Assembly: GCA_005405945.1 (NCBI GenBank)
Contig: BJHW01000001.1
Location: forward strand, 4,836,001 to 4,900,000
DNA length: 64,000 nucleotides
Direction: 5' to 3'
Source of the DNA: Streptomyces violaceusniger
Lineage (GTDB): Bacteria; Actinomycetota; Actinomycetes; Streptomycetales; Streptomycetaceae
In this document: piece after piece, positions 17,867 to 25,744 of the stretch
Layout: each line of letters begins with the position of its first letter
Position numbering within the stretch: the stretch's first letter is position 1
Made by a program: the position numbers and the translations under genes
The notes under the pieces: generated by a model
What the model was told of the DNA's origin: nothing
The model's database searches: none
What the model saw: only the letters and a program-made list of their open reading frames with translations

Positions 17867-18433
17867 TCAGAGCGGGTCGGGCACGGGTGGGTCGGGCAGG
17901 GACGGACCGGGCACCCGGGGCTCGGCCGCGGGCGGGGCGCTCGTGGGCGGGGCGCTCATGGGCGGGGCGGCCAGGTCGGAGGCCGGGCGCATGGTCATCG
18001 TCAGCCGCCCTATGGTGAGGGCGGTCTCCTTGCCGACCAGGCTCTCGCCCTCGAAGACGTAGGTCTCACCGACTCGGCGGGCCAGCCGCACATGATGCTC
18101 CACCACATCGCCGGGCACCACCGGCCGGTGGAACTCCGCGTCCGAGATGCCGCCGAGCAGCATCGCCTTGCCCGAGCGCACATCGGGGTTGGGCCGGTCC
18201 CAGGTGACCAGCACCCCGGCCACATGGCACCAGGACTCGATGAGCACCGTCCACGGGTAGTGGTAGTCCTCCTCGGACGCGGTGTCCGGCATCCCCTCGT
18301 ACCAGGGCTCGTTGCAGGTGACCGCCTTCAGTCCGCTCGCCCGCTCGCCCGGCACCAGCTCGGTGACCCGGTCGACCAGCAGCATGGGGTAGCGGTGCGG
18401 CAGCATCCGCTTGATCTCAGCGACGGTGATCAT
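17867..18433 (-). CDS. FabZ-like dehydratase subunit 1 (hotdog fold)
   Basis: About 188 residues. The N-terminus carries the FabZ motif LPHRYPMLLVDRV. The region where FabZ has its catalytic His and Glu reads HYPWTVLIESWCHV, so the His and Glu are kept in altered surroundings. The C-terminal 40 residues are proline/alanine-rich. The start at 18433 overlaps the upstream dehydratase gene by 17 bases, suggesting a heterodimer, as described for highly reducing type II PKS and aryl polyene systems. The role would be removal of water from the 3-hydroxyacyl-ACP to form a trans double bond. Confidence 0.75.
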   Translation of the reverse strand: MITVAEIKRMLPHRYPMLLVDRVTELVPGERASGLKAVTCNEPWYEGMPDTASEEDYHYPWTVLIESWCHVAGVLVTWDRPNPDVRSGKAMLLGGISDAEFHRPVVPGDVVEHHVRLARRVGETYVFEGESLVGKETALTIGRLTMTMRPASDLAAPPMSAPPTSAPPAAEPRVPGPSLPDPPVPDPL

Positions 18434-18890
18434 CCGACGTCCGCTCCTCGATCCTGGTCGCTCCGCTCCCCCGCCCGGCCGCCGCGCCGCCCGCGTCACG
18501 GTTCTCGAAGCGCAGCCTTATCTGCGCGGCGGGCCCGCGTCCGGTGGCCGCCGAGGCCCGGCAGCGCCAGCCACCGTCCTTGCGCGACCAGACGTATTCG
18601 CTGGTCAGCTCGTCACCGGGGTAGACCGGGCTGAGGAAGCGGGAGGACTCGACGGCCACCAGGACCCAGCGCCCGCCCGGTTCGCGCTCCGGCAGTGTGG
18701 CGAGGGCGCCGCGCTGGACGTACTCCACCACACACACCCCGGGGAAGATGGCGAACCCCGGGAAGTGCCCGGCGAACACCTTCTCCGACGCGCCGACCAC
18801 GGCCACGCACCGGGCGGGCCGCTCACCGGGCACGCCCGGGTCCACGACCTCCACGGTGCCGTCCACCGGCCCGCACGCGGCCGCCGTCAT
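18417..18890 (-). CDS. FabZ-like dehydratase subunit 2 (hotdog fold)
   Basis: 157 residues with the canonical dehydratase motif GHFPGFAIFPGVCVVEYVQ (catalytic His and Glu positions). It is short, single-hotdog, with a low-complexity tail overlapping the next gene. It starts two bases after the ACP stop. With the overlapping partner it likely forms the dehydratase heterodimer of the pathway. Confidence 0.75.
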   Translation of the reverse strand: MTAAACGPVDGTVEVVDPGVPGERPARCVAVVGASEKVFAGHFPGFAIFPGVCVVEYVQRGALATLPEREPGGRWVLVAVESSRFLSPVYPGDELTSEYVWSRKDGGWRCRASAATGRGPAAQIRLRFENRDAGGAAAGRGSGATRIEERTSDDHRR

Positions 18891-18891
18891 C

Positions 18892-19146
18892 TCACTCCCC
18901 CATCTTCGAGGCGAGCAGGTCGTGCACCTTCCGGAGCGTGGTGATGTCCTTCATCTCCCGCTCCTCCAGCTTCACCGAGTACTTCTTCTCCAGGACGACC
19001 ATGACCTCGAGGGCCATCAGGGAGTCCACGCCGAGGGTCTTGACGAAGTCGGCGTCGTCGGTGACGTCCTCCTCGTCCACGTCGAGCACATCCGCGACGA
19101 AGGTGCGCAGCTCGTCCATGTCCACGGCGGCGGTGGCGTCGGCCAT
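18892..19146 (-). CDS. Acyl carrier protein 1
   Basis: 84 residues, acidic four-helix ACP. The phosphopantetheine attachment serine is Ser42 in GVDSLMA. It has a strongly acidic helix II/III region and a good spacing to the malonyltransferase gene upstream (34 bases). It would carry the growing chain or a dedicated starter; a second ACP lies at the head of the operon (30336-30587). Confidence 0.92.
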   Translation of the reverse strand: MADATAAVDMDELRTFVADVLDVDEEDVTDDADFVKTLGVDSLMALEVMVVLEKKYSVKLEEREMKDITTLRKVHDLLASKMGE

Positions 19147-19179
19147 GCGGGGGTCTCCTTCCGCTCTCAGAGCGTGGGC

Positions 19180-20156
19180 TCAGGGTTCGGGGGTGGTCAG
19201 CTTGGCGAGGGCGGCGGCCGACTCGACCGGGACGGTGAGCGCGCCGTCCGCGATCCGGCGGATCATGCCGGTCAGCTGGCGCCCCGGGCCCAGCTCCACG
19301 AAGCGGACGCAGCCCAGCTCGCCGGCGAGCGTGCGGACGCTCTCCTCCCAGCGCACCGGGCTGGTGAGCTGGTTCAGCTCCAGGTCCCGCCAGTGCTCGC
19401 CGCTCGCGTACGGGCGGGCGTCCACGTTGGCGACGACCGGGGTGTGCTCGGGGCGAAGTCCACGGCGGCCAGGGCCTCGCGCACCTCGTCGGCGGCCGCG
19501 GCCATCAGCGGGCTGTGGAAGGCGCCGCCGACGGCGAGCCGGATCACCTTGCCCTCGCTCTCCACGGCCAGTTCGGCGAGCCGGTCCACGGCCTCGGCGG
19601 TGCCCGAGAGCACGATGGCGCCGGGCGCGTTCACATTGGCGATCCAGACCTGGCCGCCGTCCTCCTGGACCCGCGCGACCAGCCCCTCCACGGTCTCCGG
19701 GCCGAGCCGCACCACGGCGGCCATGGTGCCGGGCGACCGCTCGGCGCACGCGCGCATGGCCCGGCCGCGGGCGGCGACGAGGCGGGCGGTGTCGGCGAGC
19801 GGCACGGCCCCGGCGGCGTGCAGCGCGGTGTACTCGCCCAGGCTGTGCCCGGCGCAGGCCACCACCCCGCCCAGCAGCCCGGCGGCATCCGCCTCGCGGT
19901 GGGCGAGCACCTCGGTGGTGAAGACGGCGATCTGGGCGAGGTCGGTGCGGCGCAGCGTCTCGTCGTCGGCCTTCAGCAGGAGTTCCTCGACGTCGACACC
20001 GGTGTACTCGGAGATCTCCGCCACCAGCGCCCAGGACGCGGTGTCCCGCCACGCCTCGCCCATGCCCGCCTTCTGGGCGCCCTGCCCGGGGAAGACCAGC
20101 GCCGTACGGGGCGCCTCGTCACCGGGGGCCGCGCCCGTGATCTCTCGGTCCGTCAT
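19180..20156 (-). CDS. Malonyl-CoA:ACP acyltransferase (FabD-like; one apparent frameshift)
   Basis: Loads malonyl units on the ACPs. It has VFPGQGAQKAGMG at the N-terminus, the catalytic serine in AGHSLGEYTALHA, and the histidine in GGAFHSPLM. About 325 residues when one base is restored at the G4 run 19450-19453; both frames together then read through to the C-terminus (FVELGPGRQLTGMI...). The start ATG 20156 has a tgaaggagc ribosome site. It is the only acyltransferase in the operon, so extension is presumably by malonyl units alone, supplied in trans to several KS/CLF complexes. Confidence 0.88.
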
Positions 20157-20193
20157 CTCAACCAGCTCCTTCAGTTCAGTGGGCGGCGGCCCG

Positions 20194-21317
20194 TCACCGG
20201 ATCCGCAGCAGGGCCGCGCCGACCACACCGTCCCGGTCCACTGTGGTGACCAGGGCGGGGCCGCCGGAGGGGATCTCCTCGCGCTCGGCCATCGCGAGCA
20301 CGGCGGCGATCTGGAAGGCCGCCGCGGCGGCGCAGGTGTCCCCGATGGTGTCGGCGACCGTGATCCGCGGCGGCTCCTCGCCGCCGAGGGCGGCGGCGAG
20401 TGCGGCGAGCTCGGCCTCCCCCTCGGCGCCGGGGGCGCCGGAGTCGGCGACGGCGCTCAGCTCGCCGGGGGTGACACCGGTGCGGTCCAGCAGCCGGCCG
20501 ATCGCCTCGGCGAGCACCGTACGGGCGGCTTTCGCGTCCGCGGCGCAGCCGAACTCCAGGCCCACCACCTCGGCGAGCCCCTCGCGGCCGTGCTCGCGCG
20601 CCGAGGCGTCGGGCTCCAGCAGCCATACGGCCGCGCCCTCCCGAGCACGGCGGCGCTGTCGGCGCCGTCCCCGTCCGCGCGGGCGTGCCACTCCAGCCAG
20701 GCGCGGGCGGAGGAGAACTCCTCGACCGCCCCGCACAGCACGGCCCGGCCCGTCCGGCCCGCTGCAGCCGCACCGCGTACCGCAGGGCGAGCAGTCCGGT
20801 GGCGCGGCCGCCCGCGATGGTGGTGTTGGGCCCCTGAGCCCGTGCCAGATGGCGGACTGTCCGGCCGCGCAGTTCATCACGGTGTTGGGGAACCGGGCCG
20901 GGTCCACGTAGAAGGGCTTCTCGCCCACCAGCGAGTCCCGGGTGAAGTCCATGATGCTCTGGGCGGAGCCGGTGCTGGTGCCGAGCGCGAGACCGGTCTC
21001 CTCGCCCACCCCGGCAGCCGCTCGCCCTCGCCGTGCTCCCGCTCCCCGGTGAGCAGGTGGCGGATCGCGGTGACGGCGAGGCCGGTGGCCCGGTCCATGG
21101 AGCGGGTGCCCTTGCGGCCGAGGATCTGCCGGATGTGGAAGTCGGGCACGAGGCTCGCCTCGCGGAACGGCGCCGACCACTCCTCGGGGTCCAGCGGCCG
21201 GGCGGCCGGGCGGCCGGACCGCAGGGCCGCGGTGAAGTCGGCCCCGCGCAGTCCCAGGGGCGATACGGCGGTCCAGGCCGAGATGACCGGGGCTGCCCCG
21301 GAGGGGGCGTTGACCAT
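20194..21317 (-). CDS. Ketosynthase-like protein lacking the catalytic histidines (four apparent frameshifts)
   Basis: KS-fold protein of about 375 residues after restoring single bases at CCC 20640-20642, CCC 20744-20746, C4 20831-20834 and C4 21009-21012. It keeps a cysteine in the nucleophile region (VMNCAAGQSAIWHGLRGPN). The normal HGTGT segment reads ADSGAPGAEGEAE and the KSxxGH segment reads ADTIGDTCAAA, so the catalytic His and Lys are gone. It may be a chain-length-factor-like partner, a decarboxylation-defective KS or a scaffold. It is the last of six KS-fold genes and sits between the DsrE-like genes and the acyltransferase. Confidence 0.7.
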
Positions 21318-21367
21318 GGGTTCGGGTACTCCTTCGGTAGGGGCCCAGGGGCCGTGCGAGCGGCGGG

Positions 21368-21763
21368 TCACAGGAACCACACCTGTTCGTAGGAGGGCCA
21401 GCGGGCCGCGAGGTCGTCGCCCCCGATGACGCGGACGCCGGGCAGCAGCCGCTCGGCGGCGGTACGGCCGAGGGCGGCCAGCCCGTCCTCCTCGACCAGC
21501 ACGGTCACCCCGGCGGCCAGCAGCTTCGCCACGGAGGTGGGCGGATGGGGCAGGGTGTCCAGGGTGCGGCCGCCGAGGCGCAACGCGGGCCGGGCGCCGG
21601 TGTCGAGGGCGTAGCCGGCGGCGGGGCCGCGCAGCGCCAGATCGCAGCCGCCGCTCTGCCGGTGCAGATCGGGCACGCAGTACAGCACGTCGGCGTACTG
21701 GGTCTCGATCGAGCCCCGGTAGGCCTTCTCCACGATCAGCAGCCAGCGCGCCTGGTCGCCCAT
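21368..21763 (-). CDS. DsrE/DsrH-superfamily-like small protein 1
   Basis: 131 residues. The pattern WLLIVEKAYRGSIETQYADV, then AKLLAAGVTVLVEEDGLAALG and a C-terminal YEQVWFL, resembles the TusB/DsrH branch of the DsrE fold, though weakly. Cysteines are at YCVPD and GGCDL. It begins three bases after the next DsrE-like gene and is followed by the KS-like gene. It could bind a partner DsrE protein or a small ligand. I am fairly confident it belongs with the two genes upstream, less so about its exact branch. Confidence 0.5.
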   Translation of the reverse strand: MGDQARWLLIVEKAYRGSIETQYADVLYCVPDLHRQSGGCDLALRGPAAGYALDTGARPALRLGGRTLDTLPHPPTSVAKLLAAGVTVLVEEDGLAALGRTAAERLLPGVRVIGGDDLAARWPSYEQVWFL

Positions 21764-21766
21764 GGC

Positions 21767-22174
21767 TCAGCACACCCCCATGAGCAGGCTCTTGTCCGCC
21801 GCGTTCACATGCTCGGCGAAGACGAACGGCGCCCGCGTGCGCACCTGCGGGATCTGCTCGGCGGCGCCCCGCTCCTCGGCGCAGAAGCGGCACACGTACC
21901 AGTACAGCCGGTCGGGGTGGTCCTCGATCAGCTCGCGGACGACGCGGGCGGTGGAGGGGTGCTCGCGCCCCAGGTCGGTGTAGTCGCGCGGTTTGGCGTC
22001 GCCGAGAGCGGCGCCGGTCAGCCGGGTGGCGTCGCCGCAGGTCCAGATCTGCACCCGGGCGCCCCGGCGCAGCAGCGCGGCCGCCAGCCGCAGCGCCGAG
22101 GTGACCAGGTCGGTCTGGTGGGGCGCGCCGAAGAGGTTGAGCAGCACATCGGTACGGGGGACGGGTCTGGGCAT
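21767..22174 (-). CDS. DsrE-family-like protein 2 with a conserved cysteine motif
   Basis: 135 residues. The N-terminus is a typical DsrE strand-loop-helix (VLLNLFGAPHQTDLVTSALRLAAALLRRGARVQ). The later YVCRFCAEERG matches the position of the conserved persulfide-carrying cysteine of DsrE/TusD, and another cysteine is the last residue. It starts in a one-base TGATG overlap with the upstream DsrE-like gene. Family members pass sulfur between cysteines; here, inside a polyketide operon, the cargo and acceptor are unknown. Confidence 0.6.
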   Translation of the reverse strand: MPRPVPRTDVLLNLFGAPHQTDLVTSALRLAAALLRRGARVQIWTCGDATRLTGAALGDAKPRDYTDLGREHPSTARVVRELIEDHPDRLYWYVCRFCAEERGAAEQIPQVRTRAPFVFAEHVNAADKSLLMGVC

Positions 22175-22500
22175 CAGTGCCACACCGCCCTGACCCGCGG
22201 TTCCAGCAGCCTGGCGGCCACGTCGTCCATGTCCACCAGCCGCGCCCGGGGCGTCAGATCGGCGGCGGGCAGGGCGCGCTGGGCGGCGGAGAAGGTGTCC
22301 ACCCACAGTTCGCCGCCGTCGCTCAGGAACGTCTCGATGCCCGGGGCGGTGCCGGGGACGGCGGCGGTCACGCCGTTCTCGACGAGGAACAGCACCACCT
22401 GGTGGCCGTCCCTGGCCAGCCGCGCGGCGTCGCCGAGGAACCGCTCACAGGCGGGTCCGGTCTGCGGCCCGCCGCTCTCGATCAGCAGATGGGCCGTCAT
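22174..22500 (-). CDS. DsrE-family-like protein 3 (cysteine-less)
   Basis: 108 residues with the DsrE-type start HLLIESGGPQTGPACERFLGD and GHQVVLFLVENGVTAAVPG. The usual cysteine position reads VDTFSAAQRAL, so no persulfide site is present. Its start overlaps the enoyl reductase stop by four bases (ATGA) and its stop overlaps the next gene, tying it into the operon. It could be a structural subunit of a hetero-oligomer with the two following proteins, as DsrE, DsrF and DsrH form in sulfur oxidisers. Confidence 0.55.
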   Translation of the reverse strand: MTAHLLIESGGPQTGPACERFLGDAARLARDGHQVVLFLVENGVTAAVPGTAPGIETFLSDGGELWVDTFSAAQRALPAADLTPRARLVDMDDVAARLLEPRVRAVWH

Positions 22501-23288
22501 GTCAGCAGCTCACCGCCGTCCACGCCGATCACATTGCCGGTGATCCAGGAGGAGTCGGTGCGCGAGAGCAGCGAGACCGCCTCGGCGACGTCCTCGGGCC
22601 GGGTCAGCCGCCGGTGCGGATTGAGGTCCCGGGCGTGGGCGGCGAGCCGGTCGCTGCCGGGGATGCGCTCCATGGACGGGGTCGGGGTGACCCCGGCGCG
22701 CAGCGCGTTGACGGCGATGCCGGAGGGGGCGAGTTCCAGGGCGAGCTGGCGCACATGGGACTCCAGGGCGGCCTTGGCGGCGGAGACGGCGCCGTAGTGG
22801 GGCATCACCCTGGCGCCCCCGGCGCTGGTCATCGCGTAGACCTTGGCGCCCTGGCGCAGCAGCCCCGCGGTGAACAGGTCCTGGGTCCAGTAGACGAGCG
22901 AGTGCGCCATCACATCGAGCGTCATGTTCATCTGGCGGGCGGTCAGGCTGTCCTCGCCCTCGGCGCCGACGTACGGCAGCAGGGTGCCGAAGGCCAGGGA
23001 GTGCACCACGATCCGGACGCCCGCGCCGCCGGTCAGCTCCTCGAACCGGGGCAGCAGCTCCTCGCGGGTGCGGGCGGAGGCGGCGTTGGCGTTGAAGAAG
23101 TGGGCATCGACACCGTGGCCGCGCATCTCCTCGCGGGCGACGGCGGCCTTCTCCTGGCCGTCGGTGGTGTCGAAGTGGACGCCGAGGATGTGGACGCCCT
23201 CGCGGGCCAGTTCATGGGCGATGGCCAGGCCCATGCCGCTGGAGGCGCCCAGGACCAGGCACCAGGAACCTTCGAGTCGGGTGATCAT
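22497..23288 (-). CDS. Enoyl-ACP reductase-like SDR (FabL/FabI type)
   Basis: 263 residues, short-chain dehydrogenase fold with LVLGASSGMGLAIAHELA. The segment HSLAFG and the catalytic spacing HYGAVSAAK (Tyr, six residues, Lys) are the enoyl reductase pattern rather than the YxxxK of ketoreductases. The C-terminal GNVIGVDGGELL is normal for FabL. It would reduce selected 2-enoyl-ACP double bonds with NAD(P)H, so the product chain is probably only partly a polyene. It lies between the KS/CLF genes and the DsrE-like genes. Confidence 0.75.
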   Translation of the reverse strand: MITRLEGSWCLVLGASSGMGLAIAHELAREGVHILGVHFDTTDGQEKAAVAREEMRGHGVDAHFFNANAASARTREELLPRFEELTGGAGVRIVVHSLAFGTLLPYVGAEGEDSLTARQMNMTLDVMAHSLVYWTQDLFTAGLLRQGAKVYAMTSAGGARVMPHYGAVSAAKAALESHVRQLALELAPSGIAVNALRAGVTPTPSMERIPGSDRLAAHARDLNPHRRLTRPEDVAEAVSLLSRTDSSWITGNVIGVDGGELLT

Positions 23289-23313
23289 CGTTCGCTCGCC
23301 CTCCGTCGTCCGT

Positions 23314-24453
23314 TCATCGGCTGCTCGCTTCCGGCGCTCGCTTCGGTCCCGGCGGGCGCGTCCGGCATGGCGCTCGCTTCGGTCCCGGGGGCGCGTCCGG
23401 CATGGCGCTCGCCCCGCCCGGGGTGATCAGGCAGACGGCGGCGTTCCCCTCGGCCGCCGCGGTGACCACGGCGTGGGCGTGGCCGTCCGGTGCGCCGAGC
23501 ACGGCGGCCACGCGCGCCACCGGCTCCAGGGCGCCCGCGCCCGCCGGGACCCGTTCGGGCTTCCCCGCCAGGGCCCGCCCGCCCAGCGCCTTCTCGTCCA
23601 GCGCCGCCGCCATGGCCTCGCCGACCGGGGAGCCGTCGAGGACGGCGGTGACGGCCAGCGGCCGGTCCGGCCGGTGGCCGAGGGCGTCCAGCGCGTCCCG
23701 CAGCAGCGCCGCGGCCTGCTCGGCCCCTCGGCGGAGGCGGCCGCCTTCGGCGGCAGGAAGAACGAGCGGACGCCCACCCGGCCCAGCGCCGCCACCCCCG
23801 GCCGCGGGCGGCCGGTTCGGGCTCCAGCACCAGCGCGACGGCCCCGGCCTCCGAGGTGCCCGCCCCGGCTCGCCCTCGGGCAGCGCCTCCTCGGTGGCCC
23901 CGGCCAGCAGCCGCCGGGCCCGGCCGGTGGCGAGGGCGCGCTGGCCGGTCTGGAGCGCCTCCAGGCCCGCGATCCGGGGGCTGGTGAGGGTGAGGTTGAA
24001 GCCCTTGAGGTCGTGTTCGGTGGCCAGCCGACTGCCGAAGAGGTTGATGGAGAAGTAGGGCGCGGTGACCGGGGACAGATCGCCCGCCCCGGTGACGGTG
24101 ACCGTACGGTCCATGCTGTGGTGCAGGGCGACGGCCGCGCTGTTGGTGCCCACCGCGGCGCCCCGCTCCTCGGGCCCGACCGCCTCCAGTGCGTCCGGAC
24201 CCGCCTGGGCCAGCGCGCGCTTGGCCGCGGCGAGGAAGTACTGGGAGGCGGCGGGCAGGTACTTGTAGCCGTGGCGGCCGAGCGCCGTACGGAAGTCGAA
24301 GCCGTCCGCGCCCACGGTGCCGATGCCCGTCACCACCAGGCCGACGGCCGCTTCGTCGCGCGCTGCCTCCTCGTTCGCTTCTCCGCCCATGCGGCGCAGG
24401 GGCGCGCCTTTCGTCGCCATCTGCGGCCCGGCGGCTGCACGTGCGTCGCTCAC
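23314..24453 (-). CDS. Chain-length-factor-like KS homologue (three apparent frameshifts)
   Basis: About 380 residues after restoring bases at C4 23724-23727, C5 23795-23799 and C4 23863-23866. It is KS-fold: LVVTGIGTV at the start, APYFSINLFGSRLATEHDLKG, then a nucleophile region reading LTLTSPRIAGLEAL with no cysteine. This is the expected property of the CLF (KS-beta) subunit that pairs with the active KS encoded immediately upstream. The GTG start at 24453 overlaps that gene's stop (GTGA). The C-terminal 30 residues are repetitive (PPGPKRAP). Confidence 0.72.
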   Translation of the reverse strand: MSDARAAAGPQMATKGAPLRRMGGEANEEAARDEAAVGLVVTGIGTVGADGFDFRTALGRHGYKYLPAASQYFLAAAKRALAQAGPDALEAVGPEERGAAVGTNSAAVALHHSMDRTVTVTGAGDLSPVTAPYFSINLFGSRLATEHDLKGFNLTLTSPRIAGLEALQTGQRALATGRARRLLAGATEEALPEGEPGRAPRRPGPSRWCWSPNRPPAAGGGGAGPGGRPLVLPAAEGGRLRRGAEQAAALLRDALDALGHRPDRPLAVTAVLDGSPVGEAMAAALDEKALGGRALAGKPERVPAGAGALEPVARVAAVLGAPDGHAHAVVTAAAEGNAAVCLITPGGASAMPDAPPGPKRAPCRTRPPGPKRAPEASSR

Positions 24454-25744
24454 GCGGCGGCCTCCCCGAAGACGAGCGAGATGTTGTTGCCTCCGAAGGC
24501 GTAGGCGTTGACCAGCCCGTACGCCCCGGTCATGGGCGCCGAGCCGGACGGCAGCGGCACCGCGCACTCCGGGTCCCGCTCGCCGACCGGCACGTTCGGC
24601 GGCAGCGTCCGGTGGTGCAGCACCAGGCTGGCGGCCAGCGCGGCGAACGCGCCCGCCGCGCCGCCGGTGTGCCCGATGAGCGCCTTGACGCTGTAGAGGG
24701 GCGTGCCGGGGGTCAGCGCGCCCAGCACCCGGCTCTCCACCACGTCGTTCAGCTCGGTGCCGGTGCCGTGCGGGATCACGAACCCCAGCCCGCCCGACTC
24801 GGCCCCGGACCCGGATCCAGCCCCGGACCCGGACCCCGACCCGGACCCCGACCCGGCCCCCGCCTCCCGGAGCGCATCGCGCATCGCGCGCTCGATCTGC
24901 TCGCCGGAGGGCTCGGGGGCGGTCGCGTGGTAGGCGTCGCAGCTCCAGCCGGCGCCCGCCAGACGGCCGTAGACGGTGCGCGCGCCGCGCGCGCGGGCGT
25001 GCGTGGCGGACTCCAGGACGAGCACGGCGGCACCCTCGCCGAAGACGGTGCCCCGCCGCTCGACGGCGAACGGGCGGCAGCGCTCGGGGTCGATGGCGCC
25101 CAGCCGGTTGAAGCAGGCGAGGGCCACCCGGGAGTACGCCTCGGCACCGCCCGCGATGACCACGTCGGCCTCGCCGGTGCGGATCAGGTCGGCGCCCACC
25201 GAGAGCGCGTAGCCGCTGGCGGCGCACGCGTTGCTGACGCAGGTGTTGACGCCCTGGGCGCCGAACCATCCGCCGACCACCGAGGCCGGCGGGAAGGGGG
25301 GCGCCCAGCGGCCGGACGCGGAGGCCTCGCCGGTCCCGGTCCACCAGCCCTCGTGCAGATCCGTGTCGCCCATACCGGTGCTGAGGGCGACGGCCACCCG
25401 GCGCGGATCGAGCCCGCCGCCCGCGGCGTACGCCCCGCCACCCGCGGCGTACGCCCCCGCTTCCGGTCTCGGCAGCGCGGCCAGCCCCGCGTCGGCGACC
25501 GCCTCGCGCGCCGCCGCGAGCGCGAACCGCGAGCCGCGCCCCAGCGGCAGCCCGTCCTGCTCCTCGGGCCGTCCGGAAGGTCGGCCTCCGGCACCAGGTA
25601 CATCAGCGGGTGGTCCATGTGGGCGAGCGGATCGGGCACCCGCGTCGGCGCGGTGTCCGCCTTGTGCATCCCGCGCCAGAAGGCGTCGACACCCGCGCCC
25701 AGCGGGGACAGCGCGCCGAGGCCGGTGACCAGTACGTCGTCCAT
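24450..25744 (-). CDS. Ketosynthase (KS-alpha), active-site residues complete (one apparent frameshift)
   Basis: About 431 residues after restoring one base at GGG 25566-25568. It has the nucleophile motif SNACAASGYAL, IPHGTGTELND and SVKALIGHTGGAAGA, so the Cys-His-Lys-His set is complete. It pairs with the CLF-like gene that overlaps its stop. Just before HGTGT, an in-frame microsatellite (24795-24860) inserts a run of Gly-Ser units where other KSs have a short loop, which is unusual. The start ATG 25744 overlaps the upstream stop (TGATG). Confidence 0.85.
24795..24860. repeat. In-frame 12-bp microsatellite (Gly-Ser linker) inside a KS gene
   Basis: Repeats of ccggaccccgac-like 12-mers encode alternating Gly and Ser on the minus strand, about 20 residues, between two conserved KS blocks. 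Confidence 0.75.

Noticed and set aside
20194..24453. Decay of the KS-like and CLF-like genes into pseudogenes
   Set aside because: All breaks are single-base losses in C/G runs, repaired lengths are divisible by three, and residues around each break match the family after repair. Assembly error is the simpler explanation.
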